The notes under the pieces were generated by a model. It ran no database searches. It was not told the origin of the DNA and saw nothing but the letters and a program-made list of their open reading frames with translations. A program made the translations under genes and the position numbers. Positions 52,039-60,354 of a DNA stretch of 64,000 nt are shown piece by piece. This DNA comes from Tolumonas sp008015085 (lineage in GTDB: Bacteria > Pseudomonadota > Gammaproteobacteria > Enterobacterales > Aeromonadaceae), in NCBI GenBank assembly GCA_029265125.1, contig JAJUJX010000014.1, positions 8,559-72,558 of the forward strand, written 5' to 3'. Every line of letters starts with the position of its first letter. Position 1 is the first letter of the stretch.

Positions 52039-52560
52039 ATGCCCATTATCCTTGGAATTGACCCCGGTTCCCGTATTACCGGTTATGGCGTGATCCGCCA
52101 GCATACTGGCAAGGTGGAATATCTGGGATCAGGCTGTATCAGAACAAGTGGCGATCACTTGTCGGAAAAACTGAAGCAGATCTATGACGGCATCAGCGAG
52201 ATTATTCTGCAGTTTAAACCGGAACTGTTTGCTATCGAGCAAGTGTTCATGGCGAAAAATCCGGATTCGGCGCTCAAACTTGGCCAGGCGCGCGGCTCTG
52301 CGATTGTTGCAGCCGTGAATGCTGGATTGCCGGTCGCGGAATATTCTGCCCGACAGGTGAAACAGTCTGTTGTGGGCACTGGAGCTGCAGATAAAGAGCA
52401 GGTGCAGCACATGGTCAAGCAGTTGCTGAAATTGCCCGCTTGCCCACAGGCCGATGCCGCCGATGCGCTGGCCGTGGCGCTCTGTCATACCCACACTCAG
52501 CAAAGCCTGATCCGTATGGCGGGTAAGGTGCATGGCACGGTGCGTGGGCGTCTCAGATAA
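52039..52560 (+). CDS. ruvC: Holliday junction resolvase RuvC
   Basis: A 173-residue dimeric endonuclease, the same length as E. coli RuvC, that cuts Holliday junctions. Acidic metal ligands are Asp7 in LGIDPGSR, Glu66-like in FAIEQVFMAKNP, and two Asp in ADAADALAVALCH near residues 138-141. ATG 52039 has only a weak ribosome binding site. A LexA-type site separates it from ruvA, so ruvC is likely outside the SOS response. Confidence 0.97.
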   Translation: MPIILGIDPGSRITGYGVIRQHTGKVEYLGSGCIRTSGDHLSEKLKQIYDGISEIILQFKPELFAIEQVFMAKNPDSALKLGQARGSAIVAAVNAGLPVAEYSARQVKQSVVGTGAADKEQVQHMVKQLLKLPACPQADAADALAVALCHTHTQQSLIRMAGKVHGTVRGRLR

Positions 52561-52566
52561 ACACTG

Positions 52567-52592
52567 AATAACTGGATGTTCATCCAGTTATT
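52567..52592. promoter_or_regulatory. Candidate LexA (SOS) box before ruvAB, also a perfect inverted repeat
   Basis: AACTGGATGTTCATCCAGTT (52570-52589) has the CTGG-N8-CCAG core found in the E. coli ruvAB SOS box (CTGGATATCTATCCAG). It lies 44 bases before the ruvA GTG. The repeat is perfect for 12 bp and AT-rich DNA follows, so it might also end ruvC transcripts. Confidence 0.7.
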
Positions 52593-52633
52593 TATTATGC
52601 TACCGCAGATAATTTGGTATAGGAGCAACGCTC

Positions 52634-53254
52634 GTGATTGGCAGACTGCATGGCATCATCATTGAAAAATCCCCCCCGGAAATTCTGCTCGACGTTGGTG
52701 GAGTAGGGTATGAACTGCAGCTACCGATGACCTGCTTCTATGAATTACCGGCTATCGGGCAGGAAGCCACCATCATCACGCATTTTGTGGTGCGCGAAGA
52801 TGCGCAGTTGCTGTATGGCTTTAACACCAAACAAGAACGCACCCTGTTCCGTGAATTGCTGAAAGCCAATGGTGTTGGCCCGAAACTGGCGCTGGCGATC
52901 ATGTCTGGTATGTCAGCGAATCAATTTGTTGCCTGCGTCGAACGCGAAGATGTTTCCTCATTAGTTAAATTACCTGGTGTCGGTAAGAAAACCGCTGAAC
53001 GTCTGATTGTGGAAATGAAAGATCGCCTCAAGGGCTGGACCAGCCATGATCTGTTCACGCCTTATACCGATTCCGCTCCAGCAGACAACACGAGTGTGCC
53101 TGAGTCAACTGATACGGTGGAAAGCGAAGCTGTCGCAGCGCTGCTGGCCTTGGGCTATAAACCACAGCAAGCCAGTCTGGTGGTCAGCAAAGTGATTAAA
53201 CCAGAAATGAGCGTGGAAAATGTTATCCGCGAAGCATTGCGTGCCATGTTGTAA
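52634..53254 (+). CDS. ruvA: Holliday junction branch migration protein RuvA
   Basis: A 206-residue tetrameric junction-binding subunit (E. coli 203). The OB-fold is MIGRLHGIIIEKSPPEILLDVGGVGYE; two helix-hairpin-helix motifs follow (LLKANGVGPKLALAIMSG and LVKLPGVGKKTAERLIVEMKDRL). The flexible C-terminal domain III (LLALGYKPQQASLVVSKV) contacts RuvB. The start is GTG with AGGAG upstream. It is 13 bases before ruvB. Confidence 0.97.
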   Translation: MIGRLHGIIIEKSPPEILLDVGGVGYELQLPMTCFYELPAIGQEATIITHFVVREDAQLLYGFNTKQERTLFRELLKANGVGPKLALAIMSGMSANQFVACVEREDVSSLVKLPGVGKKTAERLIVEMKDRLKGWTSHDLFTPYTDSAPADNTSVPESTDTVESEAVAALLALGYKPQQASLVVSKVIKPEMSVENVIREALRAML

Positions 53255-53267
53255 CAGGATTTGAAGA

Positions 53268-54284
53268 ATGATAGAAGCGGATCGACTGATCGCCCCGGCA
53301 CCAGTAACGTCTGACGAAGAACAACTGGATCGCGCCATTCGCCCGAAAATGCTCGCTGATTATCAGGGGCAGGATCAGGTACGCACACAGATGGAGATCT
53401 TCATTGAAGCCGCACGTCGCCGTAGTGAAGCGCTGGATCATGTGTTGATCTTTGGCCCGCCAGGTCTGGGTAAAACCACTTTGGCAAATATTGTTGCCAA
53501 TGAGATGGGGGTCAATATCAAAACCACCTCAGGCCCGGTGTTGGAAAAGGCGGGCGACCTTGCTGCGTTACTGACCAATCTTGAACCACATGATGTGCTG
53601 TTTATTGATGAGATCCATCGACTCAGCCCGGTGGTGGAAGAAGTGCTCTATCCGGCGATGGAAGATTATCAGCTGGATATCATGATAGGCGAAGGGCCAG
53701 CGGCGCGTTCCATCAAACTGGAGCTGCCTCCCTTTACGCTGATTGGTGCCACCACTCGAGCCGGTTCGCTGACATCGCCACTGCGTGATCGTTTCGGCAT
53801 CGTGCAACGCCTCGAATTTTATAAAGTCGAAGATCTGGCGCATATCGTTGCCCGCAGTGCCAGTTGTCTGGGCCTGTCGCTCGATGCACAAGGTGCGTTT
53901 GAAATTGCCAAACGGGCCCGAGGGACTCCGCGTATTGCTAACCGCTTACTGCGCCGGGTACGTGACTTCGCTGAAATCCGTTCTGATGGTCATATTTCCG
54001 ACCAGATCGCGGCACAGGCACTGGATATGCTGGATGTCGATAATGCCGGTTTTGATTACATGGACAGAAAACTGCTGCTGGCGATCATCGATAAATTCAT
54101 GGGAGGTCCGGTTGGCGTTGAAAACTTGGCGGCGGCGATCGGTGAAGAAAAAGAAACGATTGAAGATGTGCTGGAGCCTTATCTGATCCAGCAGGGTTTT
54201 TTACAGCGAACCCCTCGAGGGCGCATTGCCACTCCTCGTGCTTATTTACATTTTGGTCTTACCACTCCGGAACGTCAGGTTTAA
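53268..54284 (+). CDS. ruvB: Holliday junction DNA helicase RuvB
   Basis: A 338-residue AAA+ motor (E. coli 336) driving branch migration. Walker A GPPGLGKTTLANIVANEM near residue 64, Walker B LFIDEIHRLSP, sensor ATTRAGSLTSPLRDRFG, and a C-terminal winged helix (LIQQGFLQRTPRGRIATPRAYLHFG). ruvA-ruvB form one unit. The stretch after it, 440 bases to cydA, has no gene. Confidence 0.98.
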   Translation: MIEADRLIAPAPVTSDEEQLDRAIRPKMLADYQGQDQVRTQMEIFIEAARRRSEALDHVLIFGPPGLGKTTLANIVANEMGVNIKTTSGPVLEKAGDLAALLTNLEPHDVLFIDEIHRLSPVVEEVLYPAMEDYQLDIMIGEGPAARSIKLELPPFTLIGATTRAGSLTSPLRDRFGIVQRLEFYKVEDLAHIVARSASCLGLSLDAQGAFEIAKRARGTPRIANRLLRRVRDFAEIRSDGHISDQIAAQALDMLDVDNAGFDYMDRKLLLAIIDKFMGGPVGVENLAAAIGEEKETIEDVLEPYLIQQGFLQRTPRGRIATPRAYLHFGLTTPERQV

Positions 54285-54725
54285 ACCTGACGTCTCATCA
54301 TTTTTCTCGCTTTTATTCCTGATTTATAACGAAGACGGACTCAATTTATTTTGTGTTGTTATTAATATGTTAATGAATTGGTTTGTTTCTCATAATTCGC
54401 AATGAAAATAATAAAACTGTAATCACTCCCGTAATAAAGCTGATTTTTGAGTTAAATCAACAAAAAGGAATTAATTAATCATTAACTCACCGATGTGATT
54501 TACAATAAAACAACCCAACCAAGGTTAAATAATGGTTAAATTTGAGAGCTGTTCTCATCTTTTTTGTTTCGCAAAAATGCTAAGTTTTAACTACATTTAT
54601 GGCAAAAATGATCCAAATTTGTGTCAAATAGTATAACATTTACTTAAAATGCAACATTAGAATGACGACGCCGGATTATACGGATTAAGTCTGCAAAAAA
54701 TTGTCACTTATGATGAGGAATAATC
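54285..54725 (+). promoter_or_regulatory. Long regulatory region upstream of cydA with FNR- and ArcA-like sites
   Basis: No coding frame is visible in these 440 AT-rich bases. TTGAGTTAAATCAA (54447-54460) matches the FNR consensus TTGAT-N4-ATCAA at nine of ten positions. GTTAAAT occurs twice 11 bases apart (54524-54530 and 54535-54541), the direct-repeat spacing of ArcA boxes. Oxygen-dependent control of cydABX by these factors is known in E. coli and inferred here. Confidence 0.65.
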
Positions 54726-56282
54726 ATGATCAATGAACTTGTGGTTGATCTGTCGCGGCTCCAGTTTGCCGCTACAGCACTCTATCACTTCCTGTTCGTT
54801 CCATTAACAATCGGGATGACATTCATCCTGGCAATAATGGAGTCAGTGTATGTGATGACAAACAACCCTATCTATAAGGACATGACCAAGTTCTGGGGTA
54901 AATTATTTGGTATCAATTTTGCCCTGGGGGTGACTACCGGTCTGACCATGGAGTTCCAGTTTGGTACCAACTGGTCATATTATTCTCATTACGTCGGTGA
55001 CATTTTTGGTGCGCCACTGGCGATCGAAGGTTTGATGGCATTCTTCCTTGAATCCACCTTCGTGGGCATGTTCTTCTTCGGGTGGGATCGTTTGACTAAA
55101 GTCCAGCATCTGACTTCCACATGGCTAATGGCATTAGGTACTAACTTGTCAGCACTGTGGATCCTGGTTGCTAACGGCTGGATGCAATTTCCGGTTGGTT
55201 CAGAATTCAATTTTGAAACCATGCGTATGGAAATGGTCAGTTTTGCTGATCTGATTTTCAACCCGGTTGCACAGGTTAAATTCGTACACACAGTGGCTGC
55301 GGGTTATACCTGTGGTTCTATGTTCGTTCTAGGCATATCGTCCTACTATCTACTGAGAAAGCGTGATATTCCGTTCGCTCGTCGTTCATTCGCGATCGCC
55401 GCTGCTTTTGGTATGGCATCGATTTTGTCAGTGATTGTGCTTGGTGACGAATCTGGCTATCGCACTGGTGAAGTACAGAAAGCTAAATTGGCCGCGATGG
55501 AGTCTCAGTGGGAAACCCATCCTGCACCAGCTCCGTTTACTGTATTTGGTCTTCCTGATCAGAAAAATCAGAAAACTGATTTTGCCATCGAGATTCCATA
55601 TCTGGCCGGGATCATTGCAACCCGCTCTATTGATGAAGAAATTCCAGGTCTGAAAGATCAGATTGCTGAAAATGAAAAACGCATCCGCAATGGTATGGTG
55701 GCGTACAGCCTGATGAAAAAACTGCAGGCTGGCGAGAAAACCCCTGAAAATCTGACTAAGTTCCAAGAGCTGAAGGTTGATTTAGGCTATGGCTTATTGT
55801 TAAGCCCATATGCTCCGAATATTGTTGATGCAACAGAAGAACAAATCAAAATGGCGGCGAATGATTCTATTCCACCCGTTGCTCCTGTGTTCTTCTCTTT
55901 CCGCGCAATGGTAGGCGCAGGTGTCCTGATGCTGTTGCTGATTGGGTTGGCATTCTATGACAGTTGCCGTCACCGTATCGGTGAGCGAACCTGGTTGCTC
56001 AAGGCATTACTGTGGGGAATTCCATTGCCATGGATTGCAATCGAAGCTGGCTGGATTGTGGCTGAAATTGGCCGTCAGCCATGGACTATCGGTGAGGTAT
56101 TGCCAACGTATCTTTCGGCATCAACGTTGTCTCCGAGTGATGTGCTGTTCTCTATGATTGGTATTTGTGCGTTCTATACCGTGCTTCTGGTGATTGAAAT
56201 GTACCTGATGGTCAAGTTTGCCCGTAAAGGTCCGAGTAGCCTGAAGACTGGTAAATATTTCTACGAAACAGAACAGGCATAA
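54726..56282 (+). CDS. cydA: Cytochrome bd ubiquinol oxidase subunit I
   Basis: A 518-residue inner-membrane subunit (E. coli 522), of the long Q-loop type. Haem ligands are His19 in ATALYHFLFVPL, a His in VKFVHTVAAGYTCG near residue 186, and a Met in FSFRAMVGAGVLM near 393. The Q-loop between helices 6 and 7 (PFTVFGLPDQKNQKTDFAIEIP...) binds quinol. It forms a high-affinity terminal oxidase with CydB and CydX, used when oxygen is low. GAGGAATAATC precedes the start. Confidence 0.97.
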   Translation: MINELVVDLSRLQFAATALYHFLFVPLTIGMTFILAIMESVYVMTNNPIYKDMTKFWGKLFGINFALGVTTGLTMEFQFGTNWSYYSHYVGDIFGAPLAIEGLMAFFLESTFVGMFFFGWDRLTKVQHLTSTWLMALGTNLSALWILVANGWMQFPVGSEFNFETMRMEMVSFADLIFNPVAQVKFVHTVAAGYTCGSMFVLGISSYYLLRKRDIPFARRSFAIAAAFGMASILSVIVLGDESGYRTGEVQKAKLAAMESQWETHPAPAPFTVFGLPDQKNQKTDFAIEIPYLAGIIATRSIDEEIPGLKDQIAENEKRIRNGMVAYSLMKKLQAGEKTPENLTKFQELKVDLGYGLLLSPYAPNIVDATEEQIKMAANDSIPPVAPVFFSFRAMVGAGVLMLLLIGLAFYDSCRHRIGERTWLLKALLWGIPLPWIAIEAGWIVAEIGRQPWTIGEVLPTYLSASTLSPSDVLFSMIGICAFYTVLLVIEMYLMVKFARKGPSSLKTGKYFYETEQA

Positions 56283-56294
56283 GAGGGATCCATC

Positions 56295-57434
56295 ATGTTT
56301 GATTACGAAGTATTACGTCTGATTTGGTGGGTACTGATTGGTGTCTTACTGATCGGATTCGCTGTTACCGACGGATTTGATATGGGAGTAGGCACTCTGT
56401 TGCCTATTCTGGGAAAAACAGATACTGAACGTCGTGTCATGATTAATACCATTGCCCCACACTGGGATGGTAACCAGGTATGGTTGATTACGGCAGGTGG
56501 CGCACTGTTTGCCGCTTGGCCAATGGTCTATGCCACTGCATTTTCCGGTTTTTATATTGCGATGATCCTGACGCTGATGGCACTGTTTTTCCGTCCAGTT
56601 GGTTTTGATTACCGTTCCAAACTAGAAAATTCCCGCTGGCGCAATAGCTGGGACTGGTGTCTGTTTATCGGTGGTTTCGTTCCTCCGACTGTGATTGGTG
56701 TAGCATTTGGTAACTTGCTGCAGGGCGTGCCGTTTAGTGTTGATTCACTGATGCGTACAACCTACGAAGGTTCATTCTTCCAGTTACTGAATCCGTTTGG
56801 CCTGCTGGCCGGTGTAGTCAGCCTGATGATGTTTGTCACTCAAGGGGCAACCTGGCTGATGATGAAGACAGAAGGTGAACTGCAGGATCGTGCCCGTAAA
56901 ACAGCCATGTTAACTGCATTACTGACCATGGTTCTATTCGCGGTTGCCGGTTATTGGGTGGCGAATGGTATCGACGGTTACACTATCGTGAAATTTGCAG
57001 GCACAGAAGCAGCTTCCAACCCACTGAATAAAGACGTTGCCGTATCTGCCGGTGCCTGGATGCAAAACTACAATCTATATCCGTGGATGATGGCGGCTCC
57101 GGTTGGTGGGCTGGCAATGGCGGCTCTGACCATACTGGCAGCCCGTTTTGATCGTGCCGGGTTTGCTTTCCTGTTCTCATCACTGATGATTGCCGGTGTG
57201 ATCCTGACTGCGGGTTTCTCAATGTTCCCGTTTGTTATGCCATCCAGTCTGAATCCTGCTCATAGTCTGACTATGTGGGATGCAACTTCATCTAAGAACA
57301 CGCTGACTGTGATGACGTTTGCGGCTGGTATTTTTGTCCCGATTGTTTTGGGCTATACCATCTGGACTTATGTCAAAATGTTCGGTCGTGTTAGCAGCCA
57401 GTTTGTAGAAAAGAACAAGCACTCAGTCTACTAG
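56295..57434 (+). CDS. cydB: Cytochrome bd ubiquinol oxidase subunit II
   Basis: A 379-residue inner-membrane protein (E. coli 379) with about nine helices. LIWWVLIGVLLIGFAVTDGFDMGVGTLLP is the strongly conserved N-terminal helix, and APHWDGNQVWLITAGGALFAAWP follows. It pairs with CydA and carries no haem of its own. Twelve bases separate it from cydA and ten from cydX. Confidence 0.97.
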   Translation: MFDYEVLRLIWWVLIGVLLIGFAVTDGFDMGVGTLLPILGKTDTERRVMINTIAPHWDGNQVWLITAGGALFAAWPMVYATAFSGFYIAMILTLMALFFRPVGFDYRSKLENSRWRNSWDWCLFIGGFVPPTVIGVAFGNLLQGVPFSVDSLMRTTYEGSFFQLLNPFGLLAGVVSLMMFVTQGATWLMMKTEGELQDRARKTAMLTALLTMVLFAVAGYWVANGIDGYTIVKFAGTEAASNPLNKDVAVSAGAWMQNYNLYPWMMAAPVGGLAMAALTILAARFDRAGFAFLFSSLMIAGVILTAGFSMFPFVMPSSLNPAHSLTMWDATSSKNTLTVMTFAAGIFVPIVLGYTIWTYVKMFGRVSSQFVEKNKHSVY

Positions 57435-57444
57435 GAGATAGTTT

Positions 57445-57558
57445 ATGTGGTATTTCACATGGGTTCTGGGCGTATTGTTGGCTTGTGCTTTCGGCATTAT
57501 CAATGCGCTGTGGTTAGAGCATACTGAAAACATGGATCGTCGTGTCGACGATAAATGA
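57445..57558 (+). CDS. cydX: Cytochrome bd oxidase small subunit CydX
   Basis: A 37-residue single-helix membrane protein, easily missed because it is so short. It starts MWYFTWVLGVLLACAFGIIN and continues ALWLEHTEN, aligning with E. coli CydX (MWYFAWILGTLLACSFGVIT). It stabilises the haem arrangement of the CydAB oxidase. AGGAGATAG is eight bases before the ATG. A terminator follows; the ybgE gene found next in E. coli is absent here. Confidence 0.95.
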   Translation: MWYFTWVLGVLLACAFGIINALWLEHTENMDRRVDDK

Positions 57559-57576
57559 TATAAATTAGTGTCAGAG

Positions 57577-57601
57577 GCCACCTGAATCAGGTGGCTTTTT
57601 T
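57577..57601 (+). terminator. Rho-independent terminator after cydX
   Basis: GCCACC and GGTGGC pair around TGAATCA, followed by six T. It separates cydABX from ybgC-tol. Confidence 0.93.
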
Positions 57602-57691
57602 CTGGAAGAAATAAAGTGAGCAAGATCACCTTCTTTCCTTAATCTTGCTGGGGTATCATACGCCCGTCTTACGACTGCGGGATTGAGCTCG

Positions 57692-58105
57692 ATGGTCAAC
57701 TCAGATTTTAGCTGGCCGGTGCGGATCTATTATGAAGATACCGATGCCGGTGGCATTGTATATAACGCAAATTACCTGAAGTTTCTGGAACGTGCGCGTA
57801 CAGAATGGCTGCGACAGTTGGGTATAGAGCAAGATCAGCTCTTACAGCTGGGCGTAGCTTTTGTCGTGCGCCATATCGATATTGAATTCCGTAATGCGGC
57901 CCGTTTTAACCAGCGTCTGACTGTTTCCTGTCAGGTCGCTCAGCAAAAACGAGCTTCTCTGATATTTTCCCAAGAAATTGCAGATGAAACGGGACGGACC
58001 ATCGTGACAGCGAAAGTGACGATAGCCTGTGTCAACATCACTGCAATGAAACCTATTGCTATTCCTGATCATGTAAGTGGAGTGATTGCTCGTGCAACCA
58101 GCTGA
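57692..58105 (+). CDS. ybgC: Acyl-CoA thioesterase YbgC
   Basis: A 137-residue hotdog-fold thioesterase (E. coli 134). The catalytic Asp lies in RIYYEDTDAGGIVYNANYLKFLERARTEWL. Family members hydrolyse acyl-CoA or acyl-ACP and YbgC is reported to associate with phospholipid synthesis enzymes near the membrane. It heads the tol-pal row as usual. ATG 57692 is chosen over a TTG nine bases earlier. The gene overlaps the tolQ start. Confidence 0.94.
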   Translation: MVNSDFSWPVRIYYEDTDAGGIVYNANYLKFLERARTEWLRQLGIEQDQLLQLGVAFVVRHIDIEFRNAARFNQRLTVSCQVAQQKRASLIFSQEIADETGRTIVTAKVTIACVNITAMKPIAIPDHVSGVIARATS

Positions 58106-58778
58106 AATGTCGTTTACCAACCTGATTTTTGAAGCCAGCCCGTTGGTACAAATCGTAATGTTGATTCTATTGTCTATGTCGATTGCGTCATGGGCGATAA
58201 TCGTACAGCGCACCAAAATTCTGAAAGCAGCGCGTATGGTCTCTGAACAGTTTGAAGAGCGCTTCTGGTCAGGTATTGATCTCAATCGTCTTTATCAGGA
58301 GTGCTCAAATCGTCGTGATGAGTTGAGTGGTCTGGAACAGATCTTTTATTCTGGTTTTAAAGAGTTCGCCCGTCTGCATAACAGCGGCCTGAAGAATCAG
58401 GAAATGATCATGGATGGCACCTACCGGGCCATGCGTGTATCGCTCTCTCGTGAAATTGACGAGCTGGAAACGCATTTGCCTGTGCTGGCGACTATCGGTT
58501 CTATCAGTCCGTACATAGGTTTGTTCGGTACTGTATGGGGGATCATGCACGCCTTCATCGCGCTGTCTGCGGTCAAAAACGCCTCACTGGCCATGGTTGC
58601 GCCGCCAATTGCAGAAGCGCTGATTGCAACGGCGATGGGTCTGTTCGCTGCGATCCCGGCTGTAGTCGCGTACAACCGTTTTAGTACAAAAGTTGAACGT
58701 CTGGATAATGAATACGTCAACTTTATGGATGAATTCTCTACGATCCTGAACCGTCAGCTTGGCAACAAAGGTGAGTAA
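58092..58778 (+). CDS. tolQ: Tol-Pal system protein TolQ
   Basis: A 228-residue inner-membrane proton-channel subunit of the MotA/ExbB/TolQ family. Three membrane helices: near residue 20 (VMLILLSMSIASWAIIVQ), near 140 (GSISPYIGLFGTVWGIMHAFIAL) and near 175 (EALIATAMGLFAAIPAVVAYNR). GTG 58092, 14 bases inside ybgC, has GGAG nine bases upstream; ATG 58107 is the alternative but lacks a ribosome binding site. With TolR it powers TolA in outer-membrane constriction at division. Confidence 0.95.
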   Translation: MQPAEMSFTNLIFEASPLVQIVMLILLSMSIASWAIIVQRTKILKAARMVSEQFEERFWSGIDLNRLYQECSNRRDELSGLEQIFYSGFKEFARLHNSGLKNQEMIMDGTYRAMRVSLSREIDELETHLPVLATIGSISPYIGLFGTVWGIMHAFIALSAVKNASLAMVAPPIAEALIATAMGLFAAIPAVVAYNRFSTKVERLDNEYVNFMDEFSTILNRQLGNKGE

Positions 58779-58780
58779 TA

Positions 58781-59221
58781 ATGCACGTCAACAAACGCAG
58801 TAAAAAACGCGCTGTTGCCGAAATTAACGTCGTACCTTACATCGACGTTATGCTGGTGTTGCTGATCATCTTCATGGCAACCGCACCAGTCGTTATGCAG
58901 AGCGTAAAAGTTGATTTGCCACAGACGACATCTCAGCAGTTGTCGGAAGATTCTGAATTGCCCGTCATTGCTGAGGTAGATAAAGACGGTCATTACTCAA
59001 TTAAACTGAGTACTGAAGACAGTCGCGATGTCGCTGATCTGGTTGAATTAGCAGGGATCGTGTCTGACTTTCATAAAACGCACCCGAATGTTCCCGTGCT
59101 GGTAGGGGGCGATAAAGAAGTGAAATATGACGCCATCATCCAGTTAATGGCATCTCTGAAAGATGCAGGTGTAGAAAGTGTCGGTCTGATGACTCAGCCT
59201 TCTTCCGAGCAAAAAAAATAA
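58781..59221 (+). CDS. tolR: Tol-Pal system protein TolR
   Basis: A 146-residue inner-membrane protein of the ExbD/TolR family. One helix (INVVPYIDVMLVLLIIFMATAPV) carries the conserved proton-pathway Asp in YIDVMLVLLIIF; the periplasmic domain follows (VPVLVGGDKEVKYDAIIQLMASLKDAGVESVGLMT). It starts two bases after the tolQ stop. Confidence 0.96.
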   Translation: MHVNKRSKKRAVAEINVVPYIDVMLVLLIIFMATAPVVMQSVKVDLPQTTSQQLSEDSELPVIAEVDKDGHYSIKLSTEDSRDVADLVELAGIVSDFHKTHPNVPVLVGGDKEVKYDAIIQLMASLKDAGVESVGLMTQPSSEQKK

Positions 59222-59236
59222 CGGAGTAGTGGTGTC

Positions 59237-60310
59237 GTGAAACGTGGCATGAGAGGTCCGATAGTAATCTCTATCATACTGCATGCACTTTTGATCCTGA
59301 TGTTCATTTTGAAATGGAATCTGGATAAGCCAAAACGGCCTGCCGGTGGCGGTGGCGGCGGTGGTGGCATCGTGAATGCAGTCGTGATTGATCAATTGCA
59401 GTTTGATCAGCACAAACAGTTTGTTAAACAGCAGAAAGCGAAAAAAGCGGAAGCTGCAAAAGAAGAAGCTGAAGAAAAGGCAGCGGCTGCAGAAGCGGCT
59501 CGACAGGCGAAACTGGAAAAAACCATTCAGCTTAAAAAGCAGCAGGCAGCTGAACGTGCGCAAAAAGAGAAAGCGCGTCAGGAAGAAATTCTGAAGCAGA
59601 AAGCGATAGCACTGCAGAAGAAAAAAGAAGAGCTGAAGAAAAAACAGGAAGAAGAGAAAAAGCTGGCTGATCAGAAAGAAGCTGAAGAAAAGGCTGAAAA
59701 ACTGAAGGCAGAAAAAGCAGCAAAAGAAAAAGCTGACAAAGAAGCGAAAGAGAAAGCCAAACAGGAAGCTAAAGAAAAAGCTGAAAAAGAAGCCAAAGAA
59801 AAGGCAGAAGAAGCTAAGAAAGCTGAACAAGAGGCTAAAGAAAAAGCAGAAAAACTGAAGGCAGAAAAAGCTGAGAAAGCCGCTAAAGCTAAGGCAGCAA
59901 AAGAAGCCAAAGAAAAAGCGAAACGTGATGCAGCTGAAGCCAGCAAGCTGGAAGATGAATTGCTGAGTGAAGATGCTGGGGGCGGGGCTGCGGCGGGGCC
60001 TTCAGGTAACAGTACTAAACCATCGAACACGGCTGGTCCTGGCGGATCTGGTGGTGGTGATCCTGGTTATGGCGACAAAGTTGCCAATATGATTGAACAA
60101 CGTATGTTGATTGATCAAAACATGAAGGGTAAGAGCTGTGTAGTTAAGATCAGACTGGCTCCGGATGGCTTGGTCTTAAGTGCAACAGCAGGTAGTGGTG
60201 ATCCGGCAATCTGTCGTGCAGGGATTACTGCTGTTAATATGATAGGGACGTTCCCAGCTCCGCCGTCGGATGCTGAACGGACTATTAATGCAACAATACA
60301 GCCCCAGTAA
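59237..60310 (+). CDS. tolA: Tol-Pal system protein TolA
   Basis: A 357-residue protein that spans the periplasm (E. coli 421, so shorter). One N-terminal helix (GPIVISIILHALLILMFIL) is followed by a Gly run (GGGGGGGG near residue 37), a long Lys/Ala/Glu-rich helical rod (about residues 65-240, many KAEKEAKEKA-type repeats), a Gly/Ser-rich hinge and the C-terminal domain III (GDKVANMIEQRMLIDQNMKG...). It links the TolQR motor to Pal and TolB. The start is GTG with GGAG ten bases before it. Confidence 0.94.
   Translation: MKRGMRGPIVISIILHALLILMFILKWNLDKPKRPAGGGGGGGGIVNAVVIDQLQFDQHKQFVKQQKAKKAEAAKEEAEEKAAAAEAARQAKLEKTIQLKKQQAAERAQKEKARQEEILKQKAIALQKKKEELKKKQEEEKKLADQKEAEEKAEKLKAEKAAKEKADKEAKEKAKQEAKEKAEKEAKEKAEEAKKAEQEAKEKAEKLKAEKAEKAAKAKAAKEAKEKAKRDAAEASKLEDELLSEDAGGGAAAGPSGNSTKPSNTAGPGGSGGGDPGYGDKVANMIEQRMLIDQNMKGKSCVVKIRLAPDGLVLSATAGSGDPAICRAGITAVNMIGTFPAPPSDAERTINATIQPQ
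59440..59950 (+). repeat. Low-complexity Lys/Ala/Glu repeat DNA in tolA
   Basis: About 500 bases of GAAGC/GAAAA/AAAGC-like purine-rich repeats that encode the TolA rod domain. Imperfect short repeats of this kind change length easily by slippage or recombination, which fits the shorter rod than in E. coli. Confidence 0.7.
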
Positions 60311-60354
60311 TCATGGTGAGCCTTAATTTTGTAACAACCGGGAAATGAATAAAG

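Noticed and set aside
59144..59830. 228-residue Phe/Leu-rich frame on the minus strand inside tolA
   Set aside because: It is the complement of AAA/GAA-rich repeats in the TolA rod; the Phe/Leu runs are an artefact of this.
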